A stretch of 64,000 bases of DNA from Bombella pollinis (lineage in GTDB: Bacteria > Pseudomonadota > Alphaproteobacteria > Acetobacterales > Acetobacteraceae). The notes beneath the pieces were generated by a model. The model worked only from the letters and a program-made list of their open reading frames with translations. It was not told the DNA's origin and made no database searches. Location of the stretch: NCBI RefSeq assembly GCF_026385485.1, contig NZ_JANIDX010000005.1:62001-126000 (forward strand), in the 5' to 3' direction. Position numbers and translations under genes: made by a program. Position 1 is the first letter of the stretch. Each line of letters opens with the position of its first letter. This document shows positions 42,456-52,161 of the stretch, one piece after another.

Positions 42456-42809
42456 TTAAGCGAAAAAGGCCTCATAAAGTTCTGGCTTAAACCCCACCAT
42501 CATCTGCTCACCCTTCACCGTAACAGGGCGGCGAATCAAAGTCGGATGAGCCAGCATGAGAGCCACAGCTTTCGCTTCATCCAACCCTTCTTTCTCCGCC
42601 TCATCCAAACGACGGAAGGTCAGGCTAGAGCGATTCAACAGCTTCTCCCACCCCACTGTAGCGCACCATGCCTCTAGCAAAGCCGAGGTCACACCATCCT
42701 TACGGACATCATGGTAGTGGAAGGGTATCTCTGCCTCCTCCAGCCATTTCATAGCCTTCTTAACGGTGGAGCAGGTCTTAATCCCGTAAAGGGTAATCAC
42801 ATCAGCCAT
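42456..42809 (-). CDS. ArsC/Spx/YffB-family protein
   Basis: The product is a 117-aa thioredoxin-fold protein. The N-terminus VITLYGIKTCSTVKKAMKWL has a single active-site-like Cys, as in YffB; Spx has CxxC. RRPVTVKGEQMMVGFKPELY is the family C-terminal signature. Function of YffB-type proteins is poorly defined (glutathione-dependent reductase suggested). It is a single gene just downstream of tRNA-Thr on the same strand. Confidence 0.88.
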   Translation of the reverse strand: MADVITLYGIKTCSTVKKAMKWLEEAEIPFHYHDVRKDGVTSALLEAWCATVGWEKLLNRSSLTFRRLDEAEKEGLDEAKAVALMLAHPTLIRRPVTVKGEQMMVGFKPELYEAFFA

Positions 42810-42860
42810 GAAGGCGGCTTTCTTGCAAAAGAACTCTAAAAGGGGGAGATGGTCTCATCA

Positions 42861-42935
<75 letters not shown>

Positions 42936-42993
42936 CTTGCGAAAACCTATGGCGGGTTACCTAGCCTGTTCGCCCTCTCCGTGCAACCCTTAA

Positions 42994-43407
42994 TTAGTCA
43001 TCACGATAAATCTTTTCGTGCCGCTCATGCCGTTCTTGTGCTTCTAGCGACAATATGGCAATAGGCCGTGCCTCCAGACGTTGCAGACCGATAGGCTCGC
43101 CTGTCTCCTCACAATAACCGTAAGACCCATCCTCAATCCGTGCCAACGCCATATCAATCTTGATGATTAACTTACGCGCACGGTCACGCGTTCTTAGCTC
43201 AAAAGCACGGTCCGTCTCCACTGTTGCGCGGTCTGTTAGATCAGCCTCGTGGATGCCCCCTTCGGAAAGACTCGCTAACGTCTCCCCCGCCTCTTTGAGA
43301 AGGTCCATCCGCCAATGCAGCAATTTTTGCTTAAAATACGCTAATTGCCGTTCATTCATAAACTCTTCATCCTCAGAAGGACGATAGTCGGGTGAAAGCG
43401 TAATCAT
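42994..43407 (-). CDS. dksA: DksA-type RNA polymerase-binding factor
   Basis: The product is 137 aa from the ATG at 43407 (MITLSPDY) behind GAGGAGA. DksA works with ppGpp in the RNA polymerase secondary channel to control stable RNA and amino-acid operons. The coiled coil runs to about residue 95, with the tip region DLTDRATVETD; the zinc-finger segment is YGYCEETGEPIGLQRLEARP and IAILSLEAQERHERHE. Of the four cysteines in E. coli DksA only one remains (CEET, then LSLEA), a pattern I recall in alphaproteobacteria. The 248 bp upstream (43408-43655) hold no gene. Confidence 0.92.
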   Translation of the reverse strand: MITLSPDYRPSEDEEFMNERQLAYFKQKLLHWRMDLLKEAGETLASLSEGGIHEADLTDRATVETDRAFELRTRDRARKLIIKIDMALARIEDGSYGYCEETGEPIGLQRLEARPIAILSLEAQERHERHEKIYRDD

Positions 43408-43655
43408 GTGCAACGTCTCCTCACAACACGCTACCTTTCCCACAGAGCTGCTACAGCGCACTAGCAGAAAGGATGTTGCCTCGGTTTATATCGCTCTCAA
43501 AAAAGCACGCAAGGTAGATTAGGAGGTTTTTTAGGAAATCTTCATTATTTTAATAATAGTTTAATAATTGATGCCCATAGCCACTTAAATAAAAACACCC
43601 TTTATGAAAGAACGCATATTCTCTGCAAAGGCAGCAAGTTCACCCTGATAACGCA

Positions 43656-44981
43656 TTAATTTTGTGCCAACGCGCGGCGGCTAACACGCACCCTCACAAC
43701 ACGGCGGCGTTCTGTCTCTAACACTTCAAACAACCAGCCAGAGAACACCACCTTATCCCCCTGCGCAGGGACACGGCGTAATAGAGCCATCAAAGCCCCG
43801 CCTAATGTATGATACCGCCCATCCTCAACCATTGGGGGTAGGTCCAGCCGTGTGCATACATCATCAATCGGCATGAAACCATCAAGGATATATTCCTCTT
43901 TCCCATCCACCTCATGCCGTTTTTGAGAGGACGCATCTAGGGCCTCATCCCCAATAATCGCCTCAAAAACATCAGAGGGTGTAACGATGCCTTCAAAAGA
44001 GCCATATTCATCAAAGACAAAGACTATACCGAGGGAAATCCCCTTCAAACGCTCAATCATCCCTTGAGCTGTAAGGCTATCTGGAATAGCGGGCGGGGTG
44101 CGCAATACAGCATCAATCGAAAGGGGCAAACCTAACAACAGTCGGTCCATCACATCCTTAGCCAGCATCACACCGACTGGATGGTCCACATTGTCCTCAC
44201 AAACAACAATCCGCCCGTAAGAAGACTGCCGCAACTTACTAACCAGCGTCTCCTCATCCGCATTACGGTCTATCCAAAACAGCTCATTGCGTGGCGTCAT
44301 AATCGCACGAACGGGACGATCCGCTAAGCGAAGCAGACGCTCGATAATCTCACGCTCCTCCGTTTCCAAAATCCCCGCTTGCATTCCCTCTTGCAGGACG
44401 GCTTTAAGCTCCTCCTCCGTTACAGTGGCACGCGGGAGAGAGCCTATCCCCACAAGTTGCAGCACACAATTAGAGGTCTTACTGAGCAACCACACAACCG
44501 GGCGCGTACACCAAGATAAGGCCAAAAGCGGCGCAGAGAGATGAATGGCTATAGCCTCTGGTCGCTGCAATGCGATTTGTTTGGGCACAAGCTCCCCAAA
44601 GACCAACATGGCAAACGTGATACACGCCACCACAATAATGATGGATAGCTCACCAGCAAATGGTTGAAAAATAGCCCAATGCTCAATGTAATGCTGAAGT
44701 GATTCCTCAATCTGGCTGCCCCCAAATGCCCCCTCCAAGATAGAGACAAGGGTCATACCTATCTGCACAGTCGGCAAAAAGTTTTGAGGATTTTCCGCCA
44801 GCTTTAATGCACGCTCTGCCCCAGCAACTTTTGTTTGTGCAAGATGGGACAACCGGGCGCGTTTGGCAGAGATAAGAGCTAGCTCACCCGTGGCGAAAAC
44901 ACCATTAAGGACGATGAGCAGAATAATTATAAGGATAGGAATCATCATAAAACTATCCTGCCCTGATAAGCCCGCCATCAC
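43656..44981 (-). CDS. CNNM/CorC-HlyC family membrane protein
   Basis: The product is 441 aa. The N-terminal DUF21 domain has 3-4 transmembrane helices (PILIIILLIVLNGVFATGEL, LSIIIVVACITFAMLVFGEL). A pair of CBS domains follows at ~220-345 (RLADRPVRAIMTPRNELFWI, GIVFVFDEYGSFEGIVTPSD). A C-terminal CorC_HlyC domain ends at residue ~435 (YHTLGGALMALL). Members are linked to magnesium/cobalt efflux and were once called hemolysins. The substrate cannot be read from sequence. Confidence 0.92.
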   Translation of the reverse strand: MMAGLSGQDSFMMIPILIIILLIVLNGVFATGELALISAKRARLSHLAQTKVAGAERALKLAENPQNFLPTVQIGMTLVSILEGAFGGSQIEESLQHYIEHWAIFQPFAGELSIIIVVACITFAMLVFGELVPKQIALQRPEAIAIHLSAPLLALSWCTRPVVWLLSKTSNCVLQLVGIGSLPRATVTEEELKAVLQEGMQAGILETEEREIIERLLRLADRPVRAIMTPRNELFWIDRNADEETLVSKLRQSSYGRIVVCEDNVDHPVGVMLAKDVMDRLLLGLPLSIDAVLRTPPAIPDSLTAQGMIERLKGISLGIVFVFDEYGSFEGIVTPSDVFEAIIGDEALDASSQKRHEVDGKEEYILDGFMPIDDVCTRLDLPPMVEDGRYHTLGGALMALLRRVPAQGDKVVFSGWLFEVLETERRRVVRVRVSRRALAQN

Positions 44982-45019
44982 AAGGTAATGACGAGAAAAT
45001 CAGAGCAGGAAATATGGCC

Positions 45020-46216
45020 CTACTTTGCCGGGGCCGGGGCTGGGCTTTCACTCTGCCCGTTAATGCGTACGCGTGGACCACGAGCCGGTTTGCCGCGCTT
45101 AGCGTCCTCGCCTTCAAGCCGCTCCATCTGGCGCGCTACCTCAGCATCATACCCGTAAGAGGCAGGCCGCTGATTCGCTAACGATATCTCCGGAGCCATG
45201 GGCTTTTCCGTCTCTGGCCCTTGCAACGCTACTTTGATGAAATGCCAAGGACGCTGCACTGCATCCATCACCGCTGTGGATTCATAGCCAGAATGGACCA
45301 TACAATCGGCGCATTTCTCATACGCACCGGTACCGTACTGGTCCCACGCTGTATCATCCATCAGCTCCTTGAAGGTCTTAGCGTAACCTTCACCCAACAA
45401 ATAGCAAGGACGCTGCCAACCAAAGACGGTCCGCAACGGCTTACCCCATGGGGTACAATGATATGTCTCGTTGCCTGCTAAGAAGTTGAGGAACAAAGGA
45501 GACTGCGTAAACCGCCATTTATGGCCCTTACCCAAGCGGAAAATATCCCGGAAAAGGGTCTTCGTCTTTTGGCGATTAAGGAAGTGCTCTTGGTCCGGGG
45601 CACGCTCATAAGCATAGCCCGGTGCTGTCATCACACCATCAACGCCTAAGCGCATGACTTCATCAAAAAAAGCTGCAACACGCTCTGGCTTAGCACCATC
45701 AAACAAGGTGCAGTTAATAGAGACGCGGAAGCCTTTGGATTTTGCCAATTTAATGGCCTTCACCGCACGATCATACACCCCTTCTTGGCAGACGGACGAA
45801 TCATGCATCTGCTGGTCACCATCGAGATGGATGTCCCACGAGAAGAAAGGTGATGGTTTATAGTCATCGATCTTCTTCTCTAACAAAAGGCCATTCGTGC
45901 AGAGATACACATATTTTTTACGCGCCACGAGGCCCGCAATAATCTGTGGCATCTCTTTATGTAAGAGGGGCTCTCCCCCCGCCACAGCAATCACTGGGGC
46001 ACCAGCTTCAGTATCCGCATCAAGACATTCTTGATAGCTCATACGCTGGTTAAGAATCTTCGCTGGATAATCAATCTTGCCACAGCCCGCGCAAGCCAAA
46101 TTGCAGCGGAACAGCGGCTCAAGCATCAACACAAGCGGGTAACGCTTGCGCCCTGTGAGGTGCTGCTTGAGAACGTACCGTCCAACTCGGACAGCCTGCA
46201 TCAATGGTACGGCCAT
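45020..46216 (-). CDS. hpnH: Adenosyl-hopene transferase HpnH
   Basis: This is a radical-SAM enzyme of 398 aa that joins 5'-deoxyadenosine to diploptene/hopene, the first step to bacteriohopanepolyols. The iron-sulfur motif CxxxCxxC is seen in EPLFRCNLACAGCGKIDYPA. It is followed by AVAGGEPLLHKEMPQIIAGL and LCTNGLLLEKKIDDY. The C-terminal ~45 residues are basic and Pro/Ala-rich. The gene is divergent from hpnM-hpnI-hpnJ-hpnK. No hpnG (nucleosidase) is in this window. Confidence 0.95.
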   Translation of the reverse strand: MAVPLMQAVRVGRYVLKQHLTGRKRYPLVLMLEPLFRCNLACAGCGKIDYPAKILNQRMSYQECLDADTEAGAPVIAVAGGEPLLHKEMPQIIAGLVARKKYVYLCTNGLLLEKKIDDYKPSPFFSWDIHLDGDQQMHDSSVCQEGVYDRAVKAIKLAKSKGFRVSINCTLFDGAKPERVAAFFDEVMRLGVDGVMTAPGYAYERAPDQEHFLNRQKTKTLFRDIFRLGKGHKWRFTQSPLFLNFLAGNETYHCTPWGKPLRTVFGWQRPCYLLGEGYAKTFKELMDDTAWDQYGTGAYEKCADCMVHSGYESTAVMDAVQRPWHFIKVALQGPETEKPMAPEISLANQRPASYGYDAEVARQMERLEGEDAKRGKPARGPRVRINGQSESPAPAPAK

Positions 46217-46567
46217 TATAATCCTCTGATAATATCTTCCTGAGCTGAATCACGGTATCAGACCACCCGTGGCACATAGCCCGACAGACGCGCCAGAATG
46301 AGACTGCCGAGCCTGCACCGCTTCCCTCTCGCAGAAGCAGCGCAGAAATGCAAGCTTAACGAACTAAGCCCTACACCCTCACTAGAGGATTCGGTGGAAG
46401 ATTCTCTCTTTTCCTTCTTACTGTGGACTCGTTTATCCGGCGGCAATGCGCTATACTGTTTCGCTAACTGTAGCAGATTCAACACAGTTATACGAAATCC
46501 TGCAAGGCGTACCCTTGCAAACTGCCCCATCGCCTCTTGCATAAAAGGACGCATAGGAGGAAAGAGC
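46217..46567. promoter_or_regulatory. Intergenic region between hpnH and hpnM
   Basis: This 351-bp stretch has no convincing gene. It should hold both divergent promoters. A TATACT (46452-46457) on the plus strand is a possible -10 for hpnM, although its -35 is poor. AGGAGG at 46556-46561 is the hpnM ribosome site. Confidence 0.4.
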
Positions 46568-47227
46568 ATGTCCATGAAACGTTGTCTTATCTCTTCCCTT
46601 GGAATGATGGCCCTCGCTATAGGGACTGTCTCCACTCTTGGGGTTCATCCCGCACTGGCAAGCCGGAGTTCGGCATCTGCCACCCCTGTTGCTACAACGC
46701 CACAAGCCCCGATAGAAGCCTTATATAAGGCCTTGGATAAGTCTGAACATTCCTCTGCCAGTATGAGCAAACGCAGCGCAATGATTGCACCGTTCGTTGA
46801 GCATGCTTTTGATATGGAGTCCATCCTCAAACGCTCCATCGGGCTGCATTACGACCATCTTTCTACTGCTGAAAAAAACGACCTATTGGCAGCTTTTAAA
46901 CATTTCACCGTAGCGCGTTATGTCTCTACCTTTAAGCCGGGAACAGATGCTGTCTTTACCGTTGTAAACACGATCCAGCAGGATGGACGGACCATCGTCC
47001 ACACCACTATCGGCGGGAAAGATGACCCTAATGGGACACCAACACCCATTGACTATGTCATGGCCCAAGGTCCCGACGGCTGGCGCATCACCGATATTTT
47101 GCTAGATGGTCACATCAGCCAAGTTGCTGCTCAACGGGCTGATTTTAAGACAATCTTCAACGAGAAAGGAGCAAACGGCCTAGCGCGTAGCCTCACCACC
47201 AAAGCTGACGATTTCCTCCGCGAATAA
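46568..47227 (+). CDS. hpnM: Hopanoid-associated MlaC-like periplasmic protein HpnM
   Basis: The product is 219 aa from the ATG at 46568 behind AGGAGG. It has a signal peptide (MALAIGTVSTLGVHPALAS) and an MlaC/Ttg2 fold region: MSKRSAMIAPFVEHAFDMES, KRSIGLHYDHLSTAEKNDLL, FTVARYVSTFKPGTDAVFTV and GWRITDILLDGHISQVAAQR. MlaC proteins carry lipids across the periplasm, so HpnM may help move hopanoids to the outer membrane. The upstream open frame to 46298 lacks similarity. Confidence 0.9.
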   Translation: MSMKRCLISSLGMMALAIGTVSTLGVHPALASRSSASATPVATTPQAPIEALYKALDKSEHSSASMSKRSAMIAPFVEHAFDMESILKRSIGLHYDHLSTAEKNDLLAAFKHFTVARYVSTFKPGTDAVFTVVNTIQQDGRTIVHTTIGGKDDPNGTPTPIDYVMAQGPDGWRITDILLDGHISQVAAQRADFKTIFNEKGANGLARSLTTKADDFLRE

Positions 47228-47348
47228 TTTGCGATAGCTTTTCATCACGTCCACCTACATTATAATTTGTATCCCACTCCGCTGGGCAGACGTGATGAAA
47301 AGCTTAGAAAAACGTCCTTCCCTCCATTCTCATGAGGTATCTTGATTG

Positions 47349-48539
47349 ATGGCCCCACTCTTTGCGATAGCCTCCGCCCTGAGCGGAGCTTTTTCACTAG
47401 CGGGGCATGTGCAGAATCTCATCGGGACAAGCTTACTCTCTCGTTTCTGCCAGAATGTGCGCATCCCCGGTCGGCCTGCCCCCTATCAGCGCGAGGCTTC
47501 CTCTCACAACCAAGAGGCTCTAAGCCCCAGCGTTACGCTCATGAAGCCGGTACATGGGGATGAGCCACGCCTTGAAGACGCATTAGAAAGCTTCTTCCAG
47601 CAGGATTACCCATCCTATCAAATCATCTTCGGCCTACATAAAGAAGATGATACGGCTCTACCGGTAATTCGCCGCCTCCAGCAGCGTTATCCTCATCACG
47701 ATGTAACAATCATTATTGATGATGCCTTACATGGCCCTAATCGTAAGATCAGTAACCTCATCAATATGTATCCCTCTTGCCGACATGACATTTTGATCAT
47801 CTCTGATTCCGATATTCATGTCAGCCCAGATTACATCACGCATATTGTTGAAGCATTCCAACAAGAGAAGGTTCAGCTTGTAACCACACTATATGCGGGC
47901 TTACCTGCTAGCCCCAGCCTCATCCGCATGTTGGGCGCCCATAGCATTAACACCAACTTCCTCCCCGGTGTGATGATGTCCCGCCTCATGGGGCGTCAAG
48001 ATTGCCTCGGGGCTACGATGGCCCTCAAACGAACGCATTTACAACAGATTGGTGGGTTTGAGGCCCTTGTCTCTCATGTCGCTGATGATGCCGTGCTAGG
48101 CCAGCTTATCCGCCGTAATGGGGGGGAGATTGCCCTTGCGCGGACTTTATGCCAGACGACTATCACCGAGACCTCCCTAAAGGACCTTTTCACCCATGAG
48201 CTACGCTGGGGACGAACGGTTCGGAGTGTGGAGCCTCTTGGATATGGGCTTTCTGTCCTACAGTTACCGCTTTTCTGGGGGGTGTTGTGTGTCCTTTTTG
48301 CACCATCGCGCCGTTTTTCATGGGGCTTGTTGATAGGAGGGATGCTCTGCCGTGGAGCCGTGACACGGCGCATTAACCACCTGACAAACTGCGCTTTACC
48401 CGGCATTTTCCCTTTCCTTATATTCCGAGACTGCCTCTCTGCTTGTGTGATGCTCGGAAGTGCCCGTGGCTCGCGTGTAACATGGCGGGGGCAGACAATG
48501 CACATCTCCCGTGGCAAAACACGTACGAAGTCCCTATAA
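47349..48539 (+). CDS. hpnI: Hopanoid glycosyltransferase HpnI
   Basis: The product is a 396-aa ceramide-glucosyltransferase-like (GT21) enzyme. In other bacteria HpnI adds N-acetylglucosamine to bacteriohopanetetrol. The D1-D2-D3-(Q/R)xxRW set is visible as IIDDALHGPN, ISDSDIHVSP, VADDAVLGQL and ELRWGRT. Membrane segments lie at the N-terminus (LFAIASALSGAFSLAGHV) and after residue ~300. The ATG at 47349 has GAGG upstream. Confidence 0.93.
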   Translation: MAPLFAIASALSGAFSLAGHVQNLIGTSLLSRFCQNVRIPGRPAPYQREASSHNQEALSPSVTLMKPVHGDEPRLEDALESFFQQDYPSYQIIFGLHKEDDTALPVIRRLQQRYPHHDVTIIIDDALHGPNRKISNLINMYPSCRHDILIISDSDIHVSPDYITHIVEAFQQEKVQLVTTLYAGLPASPSLIRMLGAHSINTNFLPGVMMSRLMGRQDCLGATMALKRTHLQQIGGFEALVSHVADDAVLGQLIRRNGGEIALARTLCQTTITETSLKDLFTHELRWGRTVRSVEPLGYGLSVLQLPLFWGVLCVLFAPSRRFSWGLLIGGMLCRGAVTRRINHLTNCALPGIFPFLIFRDCLSACVMLGSARGSRVTWRGQTMHISRGKTRTKSL

Positions 48540-48623
48540 CGAACCCCAACAACGATCGTGCCCCTTAATCCTGATCAACGAAACCGGCGTTGACAGGCCC
48601 GACATTATCAGGAGTGTCCATAC

Positions 48624-50048
48624 ATGTTGAGAACATTGTTTCTACAGCCCCCATCCTTCGACGGCTTTGATGGTGGTGCTGGCTCACGTTATCAGGCGAA
48701 GCGAGAGATTCGCTCCTTCTGGTATCCTACATGGTTGGCCCAACCTGCAGCAATGGTCCCCGGCTCTCGCTTGATTGACGCTCCACCGGCTAAAATGGGC
48801 ATGGGGCCTATCCTTGAGGATGTGAAGAATCGTGATCTCGTCATCATGCACACCTCCACACCCTCCTTCCCCTCTGATGTCCGCGTGGCACAAATGCTGA
48901 AGGACGCCAACCCGAAGCTGAAGATTGGTATGGTTGGCGCAAAAGTTGCCGTCCAGCCCGATGAGAGCCTTGCCCAAGGCAGCCCGATCGACTTCGTAGC
49001 CCGCAATGAGTTCGACTTCACCATCAAAGAGATTGCCGAGGGGAAACCTCTCGCAGAGGTTGATGGCATCACATGGCGTAATGAAAATGGTGAGATTATC
49101 ACCAATAAAGACCGTGCGATGATTGAGGATATGGATAGCCTCCCCTTCGTAACTGAGGTTTATAAGCGCGACCTACGGATTGAAGATTACTTCATCGGTT
49201 ATCTCAAGCATCCTTATATCTCCATCTATACAGGCCGTGGGTGTAAGTCCCGCTGCACCTTCTGCCTTTGGCCGCAAACTGTGGGTGGGCACCGCTACCG
49301 TACCCGCAGCCCAGAGCATGTAGCCGCTGAAATTAAGCTTGCGATGAAATACTTCCCGCAGGTGAAAGAGTTCTTCTTTGATGATGATACCTTCACCGAT
49401 GACCTCCCCCGCGCAGAGGCCATCGCACGGGAGCTGGGCAAGCTGGGTGTAACATGGTCCTGCAATGCTAAAGCCAATGTCCCTTATGACACGCTAAAAG
49501 TTCTACGTGATAACGGCTTACGCTTGCTGCTGGTAGGGTATGAGAGCGGTAATCAACAAATCCTGCATAACATCAAAAAAGGTATGCGGATTGAGACAGC
49601 GCGTGAGTTCACCAAAAACTGCCACAAGCTGGGCATTAAGATTCACGGGACCTTCATTGTTGGTCTGCCCGGTGAAACACGCGAGACTATCCGCGAGACC
49701 ATTCAGTTTGCAAAAGAGATTGACCCGCACACATTACAGGTCTCTCTCGCAGCTCCTTATCCGGGGACATTCCTGCATAAACAGGCCTCTGAGAATGGCT
49801 GGCTGAATGTTGATGAAGCGGAGCTGATTGACGAGAATGGTGTGCAGATTGCCCCGCTGCATTACCCCCATCTCTCCCATACGGAAATCTTTAAGAGCGT
49901 GGAGACCTTCTATAAGGAGTTCTATTTCCGCCCCTCCAAGATTTTCGCTATCGTCAAGGAAATGGCAACAGACCCACAAATGCTCAAACGCCGCTTGCGT
50001 GAGGGTGTGGAGTTCTTCCAGTTCCTCCGTCAGCGTCATTCTGCCTAA
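48624..50048 (+). CDS. hpnJ: Hopanoid radical-SAM protein HpnJ
   Basis: The product is a 474-aa B12-binding-domain radical-SAM protein. HpnJ is thought to convert the aminosugar of hopanoids into the cyclitol ether. The N-terminus LFLQPPSFDGFDGGAGSRYQ is family-typical. The B12-like region spans ~60-150, and the iron-sulfur motif is GRGCKSRCTFCLWPQTVGGH (CxxxCxxC). HGTFIVGLPGETRETIRETI follows. It lies between hpnI and hpnK in one operon. Confidence 0.95.
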   Translation: MLRTLFLQPPSFDGFDGGAGSRYQAKREIRSFWYPTWLAQPAAMVPGSRLIDAPPAKMGMGPILEDVKNRDLVIMHTSTPSFPSDVRVAQMLKDANPKLKIGMVGAKVAVQPDESLAQGSPIDFVARNEFDFTIKEIAEGKPLAEVDGITWRNENGEIITNKDRAMIEDMDSLPFVTEVYKRDLRIEDYFIGYLKHPYISIYTGRGCKSRCTFCLWPQTVGGHRYRTRSPEHVAAEIKLAMKYFPQVKEFFFDDDTFTDDLPRAEAIARELGKLGVTWSCNAKANVPYDTLKVLRDNGLRLLLVGYESGNQQILHNIKKGMRIETAREFTKNCHKLGIKIHGTFIVGLPGETRETIRETIQFAKEIDPHTLQVSLAAPYPGTFLHKQASENGWLNVDEAELIDENGVQIAPLHYPHLSHTEIFKSVETFYKEFYFRPSKIFAIVKEMATDPQMLKRRLREGVEFFQFLRQRHSA

Positions 50049-50060
50049 GGCGAACGCCGC

Positions 50061-50897
50061 ATGAATACCTCCACACAACGCCGTGTCATTTTCTCTGCTG
50101 ATGATTTCGGTATGAGTGTGGAGGTCAATGAGGCGATTGAGGAGGCCCATCGCAAAGGCCTCCTCAGCACGGCAAGCCTCATGGTTGCCGCCCCGGCTTT
50201 TGAGGACGCTCTACGCCGTGCCCAACGTATGCCAGACCTCCGGTTGGGGTTACATCTTGTCGTTATAGAGGGCGATTCCTGCCTGCATCTGCCTGTTATT
50301 ACGGATGAAAAAGGCTGGTTTGGTCGGAATCAAGTAGGGCTGGGCTTTCAATATTTCTTCTCTCCCGCTACGCGCTCTGCGTTAAAGAAGGAAATCCACG
50401 CTCAATTCCAGCAATTTGCACGCACAGGGCTGCGGTTGGACCATGCCAATGCGCATAAGCATATGCATCTCCATCCCACAATCGGGCATTTACTGCTCCA
50501 AACGGGCAAAATCTATGGGTTAAAGGCCGTTCGCACACCTATGGAACCTGCGGGCCCCTTGGGGGAAACGCCTCACCTAAGTGACCGCGCGTTGGAGCAA
50601 TGGACGCGTGTCCTACGCTGGCAAATTTGGAAAGCCGGGATGAAAACCAACGATTCCTGCTTTGGTTTGCGGTGGTCTGGCCATATGACGCCAGAGCGCA
50701 TCCAACGCCTCATCCCTCAACTCCCTGCCGGGGTGAGTGAGGTTTATTTCCACCCCGCCAAGAGCCAAAACGCACAAATGGCTGCCCTCATGCCCGGCTA
50801 TCAGCCAGAGCAAGAGCTAGCTGCCTTAACAGACCCTGCTACGCGCGCGTTACTCGCCCCACATAACATCCAACTGACAACATGGGACGCGCTGTAA
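50061..50897 (+). CDS. hpnK: Hopanoid deacetylase HpnK (YdjC family)
   Basis: The product is 278 aa. HpnK removes the acetyl group from the GlcNAc added by HpnI. The YdjC-fold motifs are SADDFGMSVEVNEAIEEAHR (Asp pair for metal), GLHLVVIEG, LDHANAHKHMHLHPTIGHLL (His metal ligands) and EVYFHPAKS. It follows hpnJ by 12 bp and ends the operon. Confidence 0.94.
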   Translation: MNTSTQRRVIFSADDFGMSVEVNEAIEEAHRKGLLSTASLMVAAPAFEDALRRAQRMPDLRLGLHLVVIEGDSCLHLPVITDEKGWFGRNQVGLGFQYFFSPATRSALKKEIHAQFQQFARTGLRLDHANAHKHMHLHPTIGHLLLQTGKIYGLKAVRTPMEPAGPLGETPHLSDRALEQWTRVLRWQIWKAGMKTNDSCFGLRWSGHMTPERIQRLIPQLPAGVSEVYFHPAKSQNAQMAALMPGYQPEQELAALTDPATRALLAPHNIQLTTWDAL

Positions 50898-50924
50898 ACA
50901 CACCGCGCCCCCTAGTGCTACGCC

Positions 50925-51911
50925 TTAGGCTTTAAGGGCAAAATCCGCACCTGGACGACCACCAAGGCGAGCAATCACATGGCCTGCAGCCTCATTGCCT
51001 AACCGCGCAGACTCCACAAGAGAATGATGGCGGCTATAGCCTGCGAGGAAGCCCGCTGCAAAAGCATCACCCGCACCAGTTGTATCAACCAGCTTCACCG
51101 GCTTAGTGGGGACATCGTGCCGTTCCTCACCCGCTTGGATAACAGCCCCCTTCTCCCCACGGGTCACAACACCAAGGGCAACATCATGAGAGAGGGCTTT
51201 TAAAGCATCATCAAGCGTCTCTGTCTCGTAAAGGGCGAGAATCTCAGCCTCATTGGCAAAGAGGATATCAACCGATTCTGCCACAAAATCCCGGAAAGCT
51301 GCCTGATGACGTTGGATGCAGAAACTATCAGAGAGCGTTAAAGAGACCTTACGCCCCGCTTTATGCGCTAAACGGGCTGCCTGATAAAAAGCCTCCTGCG
51401 CTTGGGGGCGATCAAATAAATAACCCTCAAGGTAGGTAATAGCCGACTCGGCCACGATATTCTCTAAAACATCATGGGGTGTGAACTCCACACAAGCCCC
51501 TAGATATGTAAACATCGTGCGTTGGCCATCGGGCGTAATCAACACAATGCAACGCGCTGTAGGAATAGCCTCGCCAGCCGCTAGGGGCGTGGAGGGAACA
51601 TCTATACCCTGTTTGCGTAAATCCGCTGTAAAATCCTCGCCCGCTTTATCGGCTGCAACCTTACCAAGATAAGCTGTTTTTGCCCCCATACGCGCAGCAA
51701 CAACCACACTATTCGCTGCTGAGCCACCCCCTGCTACATGCTCGATATGGATACGCTGCTCCAACTTTGCCATGGTAGCAGCATCAATGAGCGTCATGCT
51801 CCCCGGTACAGCCCCAAACTCTGCCAACAGCTCTGGCGTGACAGTTGCCAGCACATCCACGATGGCATTGCCAATGCATAAAAGGTCATATTTCGGAGGG
51901 GTAGCGGACAT
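50925..51911 (-). CDS. PfkB-family carbohydrate/adenosine kinase
   Basis: The product is a 328-aa ribokinase-fold kinase. The N-terminus YDLLCIGNAIVDVLATVTPE and the N-terminal PfkB site AGGGSAANSVVVAARMGAKT are present. The C-terminal site DTTGAGDAFAAGFLAGYSRH with catalytic Asp is intact. It is most like the adenosine-kinase subgroup, though ribokinase or fructokinase cannot be excluded. It faces away from a bactofilin gene across 250 bp of non-coding sequence (51912-52161) in which I see only a weak TTATC...GATAA repeat. Confidence 0.88.
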   Translation of the reverse strand: MSATPPKYDLLCIGNAIVDVLATVTPELLAEFGAVPGSMTLIDAATMAKLEQRIHIEHVAGGGSAANSVVVAARMGAKTAYLGKVAADKAGEDFTADLRKQGIDVPSTPLAAGEAIPTARCIVLITPDGQRTMFTYLGACVEFTPHDVLENIVAESAITYLEGYLFDRPQAQEAFYQAARLAHKAGRKVSLTLSDSFCIQRHQAAFRDFVAESVDILFANEAEILALYETETLDDALKALSHDVALGVVTRGEKGAVIQAGEERHDVPTKPVKLVDTTGAGDAFAAGFLAGYSRHHSLVESARLGNEAAGHVIARLGGRPGADFALKA

Positions 51912-52161
51912 GATAGGTCACTTTCTTTTATAGTCTGACATTAAATATTCCCTACCATAACCTTCAGACCTTGTAGAGCCATCTCTCTTTATCCTCTCGT
52001 GATAAGGAAAAGATGCACTTACCTGCATGGATTACCTAGCCAAGGGCACGACTTCCCTCTATTTTAGGGATACGCCTGATGACAGGGCAGAGTTCGGCAT
52101 GGCTCCCCTTAGGAGATGTGCCGTTATTGCGTGCTACTCTATCGCCTGATTAAAGGAAATC

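Noticed and set aside
46298..46567. Longer start for hpnM
   Set aside because: The added 90 residues are unlike any signal peptide, while the ATG at 46568 has AGGAGG and a clear signal sequence.
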